NCBI RefSeq assembly: GCF_000515115.1
Contig: NZ_AZXF01000016.1
Coordinates: 62,001-126,000 of the forward strand
DNA length: 64,000 bases
Reading direction: 5' to 3'
Origin: Nocardiopsis sp. CNT312
Lineage (GTDB): Bacteria > Actinomycetota > Actinomycetes > Streptosporangiales > Streptosporangiaceae
Shown: positions 1 through 8,316 of the stretch, in pieces
Position numbering within the stretch: the first letter of the stretch is position 1
How the letters are laid out: every line of letters starts with the position of its first letter
Program-made: the position numbers and the translations under genes
The notes under the pieces: generated by a model
Database searches by the model: none
What the model was told of the DNA's origin: nothing
The model's input: the letters and a program-made list of their open reading frames with translations, nothing else

Positions 1-2
1 GT

Positions 3-896
3 GCGGTACTGGGCTACTTCGGCTCCCACCTCGCACTGTGGCTGATCCAGCCCTCCGCCACAGGCCCCACCGCCTCCGGTCTGCTCGTGATGTTCCTCTT
101 CGTGGGGATGGGCTGCGTCGGCTTCCTCGACGACTTCATCAAGATCTACAAGCGCCGCAGCCTGGGTCTGCGCAGCGGTGCGAAGATGGTCGGCCAGGCC
201 GTGGTCGGCGTGGGCTTCGCCTACGGCGTCACCATGTTCCCCAACGGCTACGGCTACACCCCCGCCGCCCCCAGCCTCTCCCTCCTCCGAGACTTCGGCC
301 CCCCGCTGATGATCGGCCTGTTCATCCTCTGGGCCCTGTTCCTCATCGTCGGCTTCTCCAACGCGGTCAACCTCACCGACGGCCTCGACGGCCTGGCCAC
401 CGGTGCCACCATCCTGTCCCTGGTCGCCTACGTCCTCATCGGCAACTGGCAGTTGCGCCAGTCCTGCGTGGCATACCTCGCGGACAACTGCTACACGGTC
501 CGCGACCCCCTGGACCTGGCGGTGGTCGCGGCGGCGGCGCTCGGCTCGTGCATCGCGTTCCTGTGGTTCAACGCCCCGCCCGCGAAGATCTTCATGGGCG
601 ACACCGGCTCCCTGGCCCTGGGCGGCCTCATCGTCGGCCTGGCCATCACCACCCGGACCCAGCTCCTGCTGCTGCTCATCGGCGGCCTCTTCGTCATCAT
701 CACCATGTCGGTGATGATCCAGATCGGCTCCTTCCGCCTCACCGGCAAGCGCGTGTTCCGTATGGCCCCCCTACAGCACCACTTCGAGCTCAAGGGGTGG
801 GCCGAGACGACCATCGTGATCCGCTTCTGGATCATCCAGGGCCTGTTCGTGGCGATCTCGATCGGACTGTTCTACCTGGAATGGATGCCGAGGTAA
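3..896 (+). CDS. mraY: MraY, phospho-N-acetylmuramoyl-pentapeptide transferase (5' truncated by window edge)
   Basis: Transfers phospho-MurNAc-pentapeptide from UDP to undecaprenyl phosphate, making lipid I in the cytoplasmic membrane. The gene enters from the left in frame 3, so the N-terminus is missing. The visible part has the aspartate motif GFLDDFIK (near 120), the NAVNLTDGLDGLA motif (about 360-398) and FMGDTGSLALGG (about 592-627), all MraY active-site signatures, with several hydrophobic segments between them. It ends with PLQHHFE...GWAE and a last membrane helix. Its TAA stop shares a base with a murD ATG (TAATG), so the two are probably translationally coupled. The order mraY-murD-ftsW-murG-murC is the standard dcw order. 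Confidence 0.97.
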   Translation, partial: AVLGYFGSHLALWLIQPSATGPTASGLLVMFLFVGMGCVGFLDDFIKIYKRRSLGLRSGAKMVGQAVVGVGFAYGVTMFPNGYGYTPAAPSLSLLRDFGPPLMIGLFILWALFLIVGFSNAVNLTDGLDGLATGATILSLVAYVLIGNWQLRQSCVAYLADNCYTVRDPLDLAVVAAAALGSCIAFLWFNAPPAKIFMGDTGSLALGGLIVGLAITTRTQLLLLLIGGLFVIITMSVMIQIGSFRLTGKRVFRMAPLQHHFELKGWAETTIVIRFWIIQGLFVAISIGLFYLEWMPR

Positions 897-2323
897 TGCC
901 GCACCACCGCTCCGCCTTCGAGGGAAGGCACGTCTGTGTCGCCGGCCTGGGTGTCTCCGGTCCCCCCGTGGCCCGGGTGCTCTTGGAGCGCGGGGCGCAC
1001 GTGGTCGTCGTCGACGGCCGCGACGACGGCACCACCCGTCCGGTGGCCGCCGAGCTGACGGCGGCCGGGGCCGAGGTCGTCCTCGGCGACACGCCCCTGC
1101 CGCACCCCTGTGACCTGGTCGTCACCTCGCCCGGGTGGCGCCCCGACTCCTCGCTCCTGGTCCGGGCCGCCGAGGCGGGCCTCGAGGTGATCGGGGACGT
1201 GGAGCTGGCCTGGCGGCTCAAGCCCGCCGACCAGGTGTGGCTGGCCATCACGGGTACGAACGGCAAGACCACCACCGTCCGCATGCTGGAGGCGATGCTT
1301 CGCGCGGACGGGCGCGACGCGCTCGCCGTGGGCAACGTGGGCACCCCCGTCGTCGACGCCGTGCTGCCCGACGCCGACGGCCGCGTCCACGACGTCCTGG
1401 CGGTGGAGCTGTCCAGCTTCCAGCTGCACTGGTCCTCCACCCTGGCCCCCCATGCCGCTGCCGTCCTCAACGTCGCCCCCGACCACCTGGACTGGCACGG
1501 CGGGATCACCGCCTACGCCCGGGCCAAGGGCCGGATCTTCGCCCGCGGCACCCTCCGCGTGGCCAACACGGCCGACGCCTGGTCCATGCGCCTGGCCGAG
1601 GAGGACGGCGACCCGCACACACCCCTGGTCGGGCTCCGTCTGGACACCCCCCGGGCGGGGGAGCTGGGGGTGGTCGAGGACCTGCTGGTCGATCGCGCCT
1701 TCGTCGAGGACCCGTCGAGCAGCGCCGAGGAACTCGCGAACCTGGCCGACGTGCGCCCCGCTGCCCCCCACAACGTGGCCAACGCCCTGGCCGCCGCCGC
1801 TCTGGCGCGCTCCGTCGGGGTGGCCCCCGCCTCGGTGAGGGCCGGACTGGCCGCGTTCGTCCCCGAACCGCACCGCATCGCCCACGTCGCCGCCGTGGCC
1901 GGGGTCGACTACGTCGACGACTCCAAGGCCACCAACCCGCACGCCGCGGCGGCTTCGCTCGGCGCCTACCCCTCCGTGGTGTGGGTCGCCGGCGGGCTGC
2001 TCAAGGGCGCCGACGTCGACGAGCTCGTGGCTTCGGCGGTCGGTCGCCTGCGCGGCGCGGTCCTCATCGGCGCCGACCGGGCGCGGCTGCGCGAGGCCCT
2101 GGCCGAACACGCGCCCGGGGTCCCCGTGGTCGAGGTCGAGGGCCCCGCCGAGGACGCCCCGCAGGGGCACACCGTGATGGACGCGGTGGTCGCTGCCGCC
2201 GCCGACATGGCTGAGGAGGGGGACACCGTGCTGCTCGCACCGGCCGCCGCCTCCATGGACATGTTCACCAACTACCCCGAGCGGGGCCGCCTCTTCGCCG
2301 AGGCGGTCAAGCGCAGGTGCTGA
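896..2323 (+). CDS. murD: MurD, UDP-N-acetylmuramoyl-L-alanine--D-glutamate ligase
   Basis: Cytoplasmic ATP-dependent ligase that adds D-glutamate to UDP-MurNAc-L-alanine. About 475 aa, usual length for the family. The N-terminal domain has a nucleotide-binding-like segment (VAGLGVSGPPVARVL). The central ATP loop is TGTNGKTTT. Later Mur-ligase motifs are HNVANALAAAALA and YVDDSKATNPHAAAASL. The chosen ATG at 896 overlaps the mraY stop. An in-frame ATG at 881 would add five residues and overlap mraY further; neither has a clearly better ribosome site. No gene follows for about 650 bases, where a transposase relic lies, so this is probably the last gene of the upstream mur operon. Confidence 0.96.
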   Translation: MPHHRSAFEGRHVCVAGLGVSGPPVARVLLERGAHVVVVDGRDDGTTRPVAAELTAAGAEVVLGDTPLPHPCDLVVTSPGWRPDSSLLVRAAEAGLEVIGDVELAWRLKPADQVWLAITGTNGKTTTVRMLEAMLRADGRDALAVGNVGTPVVDAVLPDADGRVHDVLAVELSSFQLHWSSTLAPHAAAVLNVAPDHLDWHGGITAYARAKGRIFARGTLRVANTADAWSMRLAEEDGDPHTPLVGLRLDTPRAGELGVVEDLLVDRAFVEDPSSSAEELANLADVRPAAPHNVANALAAAALARSVGVAPASVRAGLAAFVPEPHRIAHVAAVAGVDYVDDSKATNPHAAAASLGAYPSVVWVAGGLLKGADVDELVASAVGRLRGAVLIGADRARLREALAEHAPGVPVVEVEGPAEDAPQGHTVMDAVVAAAADMAEEGDTVLLAPAAASMDMFTNYPERGRLFAEAVKRRC

Positions 2324-2409
2324 GCAGCCGAACCGACCCCTGGCGTGATCATTCGTGCGCCGGGGGTCTCCGCTGTGCCCGGCACCACCGATTCGGACGG
2401 TCGACGTGA

Positions 2410-2470
2410 CCCGGTCCTGAAGGACCGGGCCTGGAGGGGCGCCCGACCGGCTGCCGGGTTGGGCCCCTCC
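2410..2470. other. Two adjacent hairpins beside the TnpB relic (possible transposon right end / omega-RNA remnant)
   Basis: The first hairpin is a perfect 8-bp stem (2410-2417 with 2422-2429) and a TGAA loop. The second pairs 2433-2440 with 2463-2470 and has an inner CCGG/CCGG stem around CTG (2447-2457). Both lie just beyond the 3' end of the leftward TnpB relic, where IS200/IS605 elements carry their subterminal palindromes and the guide (omega) RNA scaffold. Position and structure are seen; the link to the element is inference. A murD transcription terminator is the main alternative, although no T-run follows. Confidence 0.4.
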
Positions 2471-2484
2471 GTCCGGACACCCCG

Positions 2485-2840
2485 CTACGGGGCGGCAGGG
2501 ACGCGTGACTCGCGCCCCGCGGTCCACGCGGCCAGGACGCGGGAGGCGTTCGGGCCGGTGCGCGCGACGACGCCGCGCGACCGGCATACGCACTCGGCCT
2601 GGGAGGTGCGGTTCCTCTTCTCGGTGCGGCCGCACTCGGCGCACCCGCGGCAGGGGTGCGCGGGGTCCGCGAACACGAGCGGGACCCCGGCCCGCCTGGC
2701 CTTGTAGACGATGGGGTCCGCGAGTTGGGCGAAGGCCCAGGAGCAGTGTCGTCCGCACTCTCCCCGCCCGCGTGGTCTTCGCCCCCGGGTGTCGGCGCGG
2801 CCTGTTCACCGGCGAGGTCCTTCGGTGCTGCGCAATCGAC
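2485..2840 (-). pseudogene. tnpB: Degenerate C-terminal fragment of an IS200/IS605-family TnpB
   Basis: On the minus strand one open frame from about 2745 down to 2485 reads SWAFAQLADPIVYKARRAGV, then PLVFADP, CAECGRTEKRNRTSQAECVC and a degraded NAS segment. This matches the end of TnpB: a W-AFxQL helix, YKARRAGVPVVxVDP, the zinc ribbon with the NRxSQAxFxC signature, then HADxNAAR. Upstream, in another frame, a stretch reading APKDLAG resembles the RuvC-II ALEDLxG motif with E changed to K, so at least one frameshift is present. The fourth zinc-ribbon Cys is Arg, and the RuvC-III Asp of ADxNAA is lost. No TnpA and no N-terminal half are visible. It cannot be active. Confidence 0.8.
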
Positions 2841-2979
2841 GGAAGCGATTCCTCCCGGCTCCGAAGCGCCGGGGTTCCTCGCTAGATCATGCTGAAGATG
2901 GCCAACACGCGGTAAATGTCCACGGGTACCGACCCACCGGTACGCCACTATTGAGGCGCGGATCGTGCGGAGGGTGCGG

Positions 2980-4404
2980 ATGGCGACGACAGTGGTGCCC
3001 GGTGTGTCCGGGACGAGGGAGAGGTCGGCGGGCGGGCGAGGCCGTGACCGTGCCTTGTGGCGTGAGTGGGCCCGGTCGCTCGACCGTCCGCTCACCTCCT
3101 ACTACCTGGTTCTGGGAACCGGGGTGATGCTCATCACCCTGGGTCTGGTCATGGTCCTGTCCTCGACCATGGTCGACTCGATCACCGAGACCGGCTCGGC
3201 CTTCTCGATGTTCCAGAAGCAGATGGTGTCGGCCCTCTTCGGCCTCCCCCTGATGATCCTGGCCTCCCACCTGCCGTTGGGGATCTTCCGGGTCGTCGGC
3301 TACCCGGCGATCATCGTCTCGGTGGGGCTGCTGCTGCTCACCGCCTTCCAGGGCACCGAGGTCAACGGTGCCATGCGCTGGCTGGAGATCGGCGGGGTGA
3401 GCATCCAGCCCTCCGAGCCCGCCAAGCTGGCCTTCGCGCTGTGGGGCGCCAACATCCTCGCACGCAAGGAGGAACTGGGCGAACTCACCGAGTGGCGGCA
3501 CCTGCTCTTCCCGCTGCTGCCCGGCTGCGGGCTGCTCGCCCTGCTCGTGCTGCTGGGGTCGGACCTGTCCACCACCCTCGTCCTGCTGCTGGTCTTCCTG
3601 TCGCTGCTGTGGGTCGTGGGCGCGCCGGGCAAGCTCTTCGTGGCCATGTTCGGGCTGGTGCTGGCCCTGGCCACCATCGTCATCGCCATCGAGCCCTACC
3701 GCATCGCCCGGGTCACGGTCTTCCTCGACCCGGGCAGCGACCCCACCGACGCCGGGTTCCAGTCGCTGCACGGCCTGTACGCCCTGGGCACCGGCGGGGT
3801 CTTCGGTGTGGGCATCGGCGCCAGCCGCGAGAAGTGGGGCTTCCTGCCGTTCGCGGAGTCGGACTTCATCTTCGCGATCATCGGGGAGGAGTTCGGCCTC
3901 ATCGGGACCCTGCTGGTCCTGGGCCTGTTCGGGGTCCTCGGCTACGCCGGGCTGCGTGTGGCCACCCGGGTCACCGACCCCTTCGCCCGCCTGGCCGCCG
4001 CCGCCATCGTCACGTGGGTGCTCGGCCAGGCCATGATCAACATCGCCGCGGTCATCGGGCTCGTCCCCGTCACCGGTATCCCCCTGCCCCTGGTCTCCTA
4101 CGGGGGATCGGCGCTCATCCCGACCATGGCGGCCCTCGGCGTGCTGCTCGCCCTGGCCAAGACCGAGCCCGAGGCGGCGAAGACGCTGGCGGCCCGGGGT
4201 CCCGGTCGGGTGCAAAGGGCTCTAAGCTGGCTGGGCCTGGAGAATGTCGGAGCCCCGCCCAAGCGGGGTGGGACCGCGCCTTCCAGGCGCACCACGACGC
4301 CGGGCCTCCCCCGACCCGCGCGCGGCGGTGTCAGGACGACGGCCAAGAACAGTAGCGGACCGGTCCCGGTGGGAGACCGGCCAAGGAGGGATCGGCGACG
4401 ATGA
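2980..4404 (+). CDS. ftsW: FtsW, SEDS-family peptidoglycan glycosyltransferase
   Basis: Polytopic membrane enzyme that polymerises lipid II at the division septum with a partner class B PBP. About 474 aa with a basic cytoplasmic N-terminus, roughly ten hydrophobic segments starting at YYLVLGTGVMLITLGLVMVL, the family motif GAMRWLEIGGVSIQPSEPAK, the ESDFIFAIIGEEFG loop, and PLPLVSYGGSALIP near the end. The tail is Arg/Thr/Pro-rich. ATG 2980 is chosen because GGAGGG lies 5-6 bases upstream; a GTG at 2965 is an in-frame alternative. The stop overlaps murG at ATGA. It begins a run of tightly coupled genes through murC. Confidence 0.95.
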   Translation: MATTVVPGVSGTRERSAGGRGRDRALWREWARSLDRPLTSYYLVLGTGVMLITLGLVMVLSSTMVDSITETGSAFSMFQKQMVSALFGLPLMILASHLPLGIFRVVGYPAIIVSVGLLLLTAFQGTEVNGAMRWLEIGGVSIQPSEPAKLAFALWGANILARKEELGELTEWRHLLFPLLPGCGLLALLVLLGSDLSTTLVLLLVFLSLLWVVGAPGKLFVAMFGLVLALATIVIAIEPYRIARVTVFLDPGSDPTDAGFQSLHGLYALGTGGVFGVGIGASREKWGFLPFAESDFIFAIIGEEFGLIGTLLVLGLFGVLGYAGLRVATRVTDPFARLAAAAIVTWVLGQAMINIAAVIGLVPVTGIPLPLVSYGGSALIPTMAALGVLLALAKTEPEAAKTLAARGPGRVQRALSWLGLENVGAPPKRGGTAPSRRTTTPGLPRPARGGVRTTAKNSSGPVPVGDRPRRDRRR

Positions 4405-5561
4405 GGGTAGCCCTTGCCGGAGGCGGCACGGCCGGGCATATCGAGCCCGCACTCTCTCTTGCCGACGCGCTCTTGCGCGTCGACCCCGACACGGAGATCC
4501 TCTGCCTGGGAACCGAACGGGGCCTGGAGACCAGGCTGATCCCTATGCGGGGGTACGAACTCGGTCTGATCCCGGCGGTCCCCCTGCCCCGCAGGCTCAC
4601 CCCAGGGCTCCTGACGGTCCCCGGCAAGCTCGCGGGCGCGCTCAGCGCCGCGGGCGAGCAGCTCGACCGCATCCAGGCCGACGTCCTCGTCGGGTTCGGC
4701 GGCTACGTGGCCACCCCCGGCTACCTCGCCGCGAAACGTCGCAAGATCCCCATCGTCGTGCACGAGGCCAATCCGCTGCCGGGACTGGCCAACCGCCTGG
4801 GTGCCCGGCTCACACCACACGTGTACACCGGGCACCCGCACGCCGAACTCAAGGGCGGACGCTTCATCGGCATCCCGCTGCGCCGCCAGATCACCGCGCT
4901 GGACCGGCTCGCCATGGGCGACAAGGCCCGCGCCTACTTCGGGCTGCGCCACGACCTGCCCACCCTGCTGATCTTCGGCGGCTCCCAGGGCGCGCAGCGC
5001 ATCAACGAGACCGCCTTCGCCGCCGCCGCCCACTTCAGGGACGCCGGGGTGCAGGTCCTGCACGTCGTCGGCCCCAAGAACGCCGACGAGCCCCAGGACC
5101 TGACGCAGGACGGCGTGCCCTACGTGGCGGTGCCCTACGTGGACCGCATGGACATGGCCTACGCCGCCGCCGACGTGGCGATGTGCCGCTCCGGCGCGCT
5201 GACCTGCGCCGAGCTGACCGCCGTCGGCCTGCCCGGGGCGTTCGTCCCGCTGGCCATCGGCAACGGAGAGCAGGCCCTCAACGCCGAGCCGATCGTCCAG
5301 GCGGGCGGCGGTGTCATGGTGGGCAACGCCGACGTCTCGGTGGAGTGGATCGCTACACAGCTCATCCCGCTGCTCACCGACACCGACCGGGTCGTCAACA
5401 TGTCCGAAGCCGCCGCACGGATGGGCCGACGCGACGCCGACACCGCCCTGGCACGTGAGGTGCTCGCCATCGCCCGGGGCGACAAGCCCACCCCCGACAT
5501 GCCGATCTCCGACGACGACGCGGACGAGGCCTACACCGACGACGGCAAGGACGCCCGATGA
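4401..5561 (+). CDS. murG: MurG, lipid II synthase (UDP-GlcNAc transferase)
   Basis: Adds GlcNAc from UDP-GlcNAc to lipid I on the inner face of the membrane, giving lipid II. 386 aa. The N-terminus carries the lipid-binding glycine loop GGGTAGHIEPALSLA; the second glycine loop is FGGSQGAQRINE; the donor-site motif is CRSGALTCAEL followed by a GNGEQALNAE segment. The acidic tail (about 20 residues) is longer than in E. coli. An AAGGAGG ribosome site at 4383-4389 precedes the ATG. It overlaps ftsW upstream and murC downstream by 4 bases each. Confidence 0.97.
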   Translation: MRVALAGGGTAGHIEPALSLADALLRVDPDTEILCLGTERGLETRLIPMRGYELGLIPAVPLPRRLTPGLLTVPGKLAGALSAAGEQLDRIQADVLVGFGGYVATPGYLAAKRRKIPIVVHEANPLPGLANRLGARLTPHVYTGHPHAELKGGRFIGIPLRRQITALDRLAMGDKARAYFGLRHDLPTLLIFGGSQGAQRINETAFAAAAHFRDAGVQVLHVVGPKNADEPQDLTQDGVPYVAVPYVDRMDMAYAAADVAMCRSGALTCAELTAVGLPGAFVPLAIGNGEQALNAEPIVQAGGGVMVGNADVSVEWIATQLIPLLTDTDRVVNMSEAAARMGRRDADTALAREVLAIARGDKPTPDMPISDDDADEAYTDDGKDAR

Positions 5562-7012
5562 GCCTGATCCCGCCCACCGAGCCGGTACCCGTGGACAAGC
5601 TCGGCCGCACCCACTTCGTCGGACTGGGCGGTGCCGGTATGTCCGGGATCGCCCGCGTCCTGCTCCAGGCGGGAGCCGAGGTCTCCGGCAGCGACGCCCG
5701 TGACTCCGACAACCTGCGTGAACTGGAGGAGATGGGAGCCGAGGTCCACGTCGGCCACGCCGCGGAGCACCTCGGCGCCGCCGAGACGCTCGTGGTCTCT
5801 TCCGCCATCCGCGAGGACAACCCCGAACTCGCCGAGGCGCGCCGCCGCGGCCTGCGGATCCTGCCCAGGGCCGCCGCCCTGGGCGCGCTGCTGCTGGGCC
5901 GCGAGGGCATCGCGGTCTCCGGCACTCACGGCAAGACCACGACGACCTCGATGGTCACCGTCGTGCTCCAGCACCTGGGAGTCGAACCCGGGTACGTGAT
6001 CGGCGGCAAGCTGGTCACCACCGGGCTGGGCGCCGACGCCGGGATCGGCCCCGCCATCGCGGTGGAGGCCGACGAGAGCGACGGCTCCTTCCTCATGCTC
6101 TTCCCGAAGATCGCCGTGGTCACCAACGTCGAGGCCGACCACCTCGACAACTACGGCGGTATCGAGGAGATCCACGCGGGTTTCGCCTCCTTCGTCGACC
6201 GCGTCGAGCGCACGCTGATCGTCGGCATCGACGACCCGGGCGCCCGCCGGGTCGCCGACATCGCCCGGGACAGGGGCACGAGGGTCCTCACCTACGGCGA
6301 GGCCGCCGACGCCGACTACCGCGTCACCCGGGTCGCCGCCCGCGGCTTCACCACCGACTTCACCCTCGCCCCCGCCGACGGCGACCCGGTCGAGGGCACC
6401 CTGGCCGTCCCCGGGCGCCACAACGTGCTCAACGCCGCCGCCGCGCTCGTGGTGGCCGACGAACTCGGCCACGACCTGGAGATCGCGGTCGAGGGCCTGG
6501 TCGACTTCGCCGGCGCCGCGCGGCGCTTCGAACTCAAGGGTGTCGCGGGCGGCGCGGCCGTCTACGACAGCTACGCCCACCATCCCACGGAGATCGAGGC
6601 CGACCTGCGCGCCACCCGTGCCGCGCTGGACTCCTTCCCCGAGGATGGGGCGGAGGAGTCGGCGCCCGGCGGGCGGATCGTCGCCCTGTTCCAGCCCCAC
6701 CTGTACAGCCGCACGCGCATCTTCGCGGAGGAGTTCGCGGCCGCGCTCGGCCTCGCCGACGAGGTCGTGGTCATGGAGGTGTACGCGGCCCGTGAGGACC
6801 CCGAACCGGGGGTCACCGGTGAGCTCATCACCTCCCGTGTCCCCCACGAGCGCGTCCGGTACGTGCCCGGGCGCGACGAGGCGGTGCGTACCGTGGCGGG
6901 GCTGGCGCGGCCCGGTGACATCGTCCTCACCATGGGGGCCGGCGACGTGACCGAGTTGGGGCCGCGGATCGTGGAGCGGCTCTCCGGGCCCTTGGACGGC
7001 GCGGAGGGCTGA
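5558..7012 (+). CDS. murC: MurC, UDP-N-acetylmuramate--L-alanine ligase
   Basis: First amino-acid ligase of the muropeptide pathway, adding L-alanine to UDP-MurNAc in the cytoplasm. 484 aa. The UDP-binding loop GLGGAGMSG is at residues 23-30, the ATP loop SGTHGKTTTTSM near 121-132, then EADESDGSF and YAHHPTEIEADL, all typical of MurC rather than MurD/E/F. The start ATG overlaps the murG stop as ATGA. A 43-base gap separates it from ftsQ, so the five genes ftsW-murG-murC-ftsQ are probably one transcript. Confidence 0.97.
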   Translation: MSLIPPTEPVPVDKLGRTHFVGLGGAGMSGIARVLLQAGAEVSGSDARDSDNLRELEEMGAEVHVGHAAEHLGAAETLVVSSAIREDNPELAEARRRGLRILPRAAALGALLLGREGIAVSGTHGKTTTTSMVTVVLQHLGVEPGYVIGGKLVTTGLGADAGIGPAIAVEADESDGSFLMLFPKIAVVTNVEADHLDNYGGIEEIHAGFASFVDRVERTLIVGIDDPGARRVADIARDRGTRVLTYGEAADADYRVTRVAARGFTTDFTLAPADGDPVEGTLAVPGRHNVLNAAAALVVADELGHDLEIAVEGLVDFAGAARRFELKGVAGGAAVYDSYAHHPTEIEADLRATRAALDSFPEDGAEESAPGGRIVALFQPHLYSRTRIFAEEFAAALGLADEVVVMEVYAAREDPEPGVTGELITSRVPHERVRYVPGRDEAVRTVAGLARPGDIVLTMGAGDVTELGPRIVERLSGPLDGAEG

Positions 7013-7055
7013 GACCACACCCGCGTGCCGGGGTGCGCGGAGAGCGAGGCGATCG

Positions 7056-7832
7056 GTGAGCGGGGTACGGCGGCCGGACCAGGCCGGGACGGAACAGGGC
7101 ACCGGAGCGGGGCCCGGACCCGCAGCAGGGGAGACCGAGGTACGGCGGAGCGGGTCCGATCCGTGGAAGCTCACCTTCGTGGTGCTGCTCGTGGTCGCCC
7201 TGGTCTGCGTGGTCGCCTGGGTCCTGCTCGGTTCGCGGCTGCTCGTCGTGCGCGAGGTCACCGTCACCGGTCTGGAGCGGGTGCCGGAGCGGGAGGTCGT
7301 CGCCGCGGTCGACGTGGCCACGGGGACACCGCTGATCCGTGTCGACCTCGACCGCGGGGCGGCCGGGGCGGAGGCGATCGAACTCGTCGAGTCGGCGACG
7401 GTGTCCCGGAGCTGGCCAGCGGCCCTCCACGTGGAGGTGGTCGAGCGCCGGCCCCTGCTGGCGGTTCGGGCCGGCGACGGGTACCGGCTGGTGGACGGGG
7501 ACGGTGTGCGGATCGAGGACGCCCCGGCCCGGCCCGGTGCCTACCCCGTCGTCCGTGTCACGGGGGAGGTCGCGGGCAGTGCCGGGGTCCGTGCCGCCGC
7601 CGACATCGTCGAGGCCGCACCGGACTCCCTCCTGGCACGGATCCAGCTCATCGACGCCACCGACGCCGAGGCGATCGAACTCGAACTCGGGGACGGGTCG
7701 CTCGTGGAGTGGGGCGACGCCACGGCGACGGTGGACAAGAGCGAGGTCCTGCGTGTTCTCATCCGCGAGCACCCCCAGGAGGAGGGGCGCGTCTACGACG
7801 TGGCGAACCCGGGTTTGGCCATCGTTCGGTGA
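7056..7832 (+). CDS. ftsQ: FtsQ, divisome membrane protein with POTRA domain
   Basis: Bitopic divisome protein linking early and late division proteins. 258 aa: a Pro/Gly-rich cytoplasmic part (1-36), one membrane helix (about 40-62), a POTRA domain starting VREVTVTGLERVPEREV (about 65-135) and a FtsQ beta domain to the C-terminus. The internal sequence SRSWPAALHVEVVERRPLLAV is the diagnostic FtsQ/DivIB segment. The GTG start has a GGAGAGCGAGG-like site about 10 bases upstream. Its position between murC and ftsZ supports the assignment. Confidence 0.94.
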   Translation: MSGVRRPDQAGTEQGTGAGPGPAAGETEVRRSGSDPWKLTFVVLLVVALVCVVAWVLLGSRLLVVREVTVTGLERVPEREVVAAVDVATGTPLIRVDLDRGAAGAEAIELVESATVSRSWPAALHVEVVERRPLLAVRAGDGYRLVDGDGVRIEDAPARPGAYPVVRVTGEVAGSAGVRAAADIVEAAPDSLLARIQLIDATDAEAIELELGDGSLVEWGDATATVDKSEVLRVLIREHPQEEGRVYDVANPGLAIVR

Positions 7833-8316
7833 AGGGGTGGCCAGGAACGGGGAAAGGAACGCAAAGCCCCGCAGAAGGCGGTTCCCGGCTCCCGGTGGGG
7901 TCTCCTCCGGGGTGTTTGGCTGGTCGGCGCGGACATTCCAGACGCGACGCGCCGGGTCCGCACATCGCTTCTCCGCGTTATGCGCGGTTAGGCTGAGGCC
8001 AGCATCGGTTGCCCGTGACCGGCGGTCCACTTACTGTCGGGGAGCACAACCACCGTAAGAACGTAGTAAAACACGCTTTTTCGGGGTACACAGGAACCGT
8101 TCCGGTTCGCCTTCTGAGCGGACCGCGCCCGCGGAGGGTGGGGAGCGGGATTCAGGTGGCCCCGGGTCCTCTGGCGTCGGCGTCGGGAGCGCCGTACGCG
8201 CGGAGGAGCCCGAAACGCATGGAGTAAACCGGATGCCGTCCCCGCGGCGTCTCCGGTGGCCCACGGCCCCGGACACGGTGGGGAACGGCGTATTGCGAGC
8301 GGAAAGGCCCCTCGTC
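7833..8316 (+). promoter_or_regulatory. Long ftsZ upstream region
   Basis: A 484-base stretch without a convincing gene, less G+C-rich in its middle (around 8040-8090) than its surroundings. In actinobacteria the ftsQ-ftsZ gap carries several ftsZ promoters, so transcription control is the likely role. I could not assign -10/-35 boxes with confidence. The ribosome site GGAAAGG at 8301-8307 belongs to ftsZ. Confidence 0.45.

Noticed and set aside
872..2809. Long minus-strand open frame opposite murD
   Set aside because: Arg/Gly/Pro/His-rich translation with no domain; it mirrors the codon pattern of murD on the other strand.
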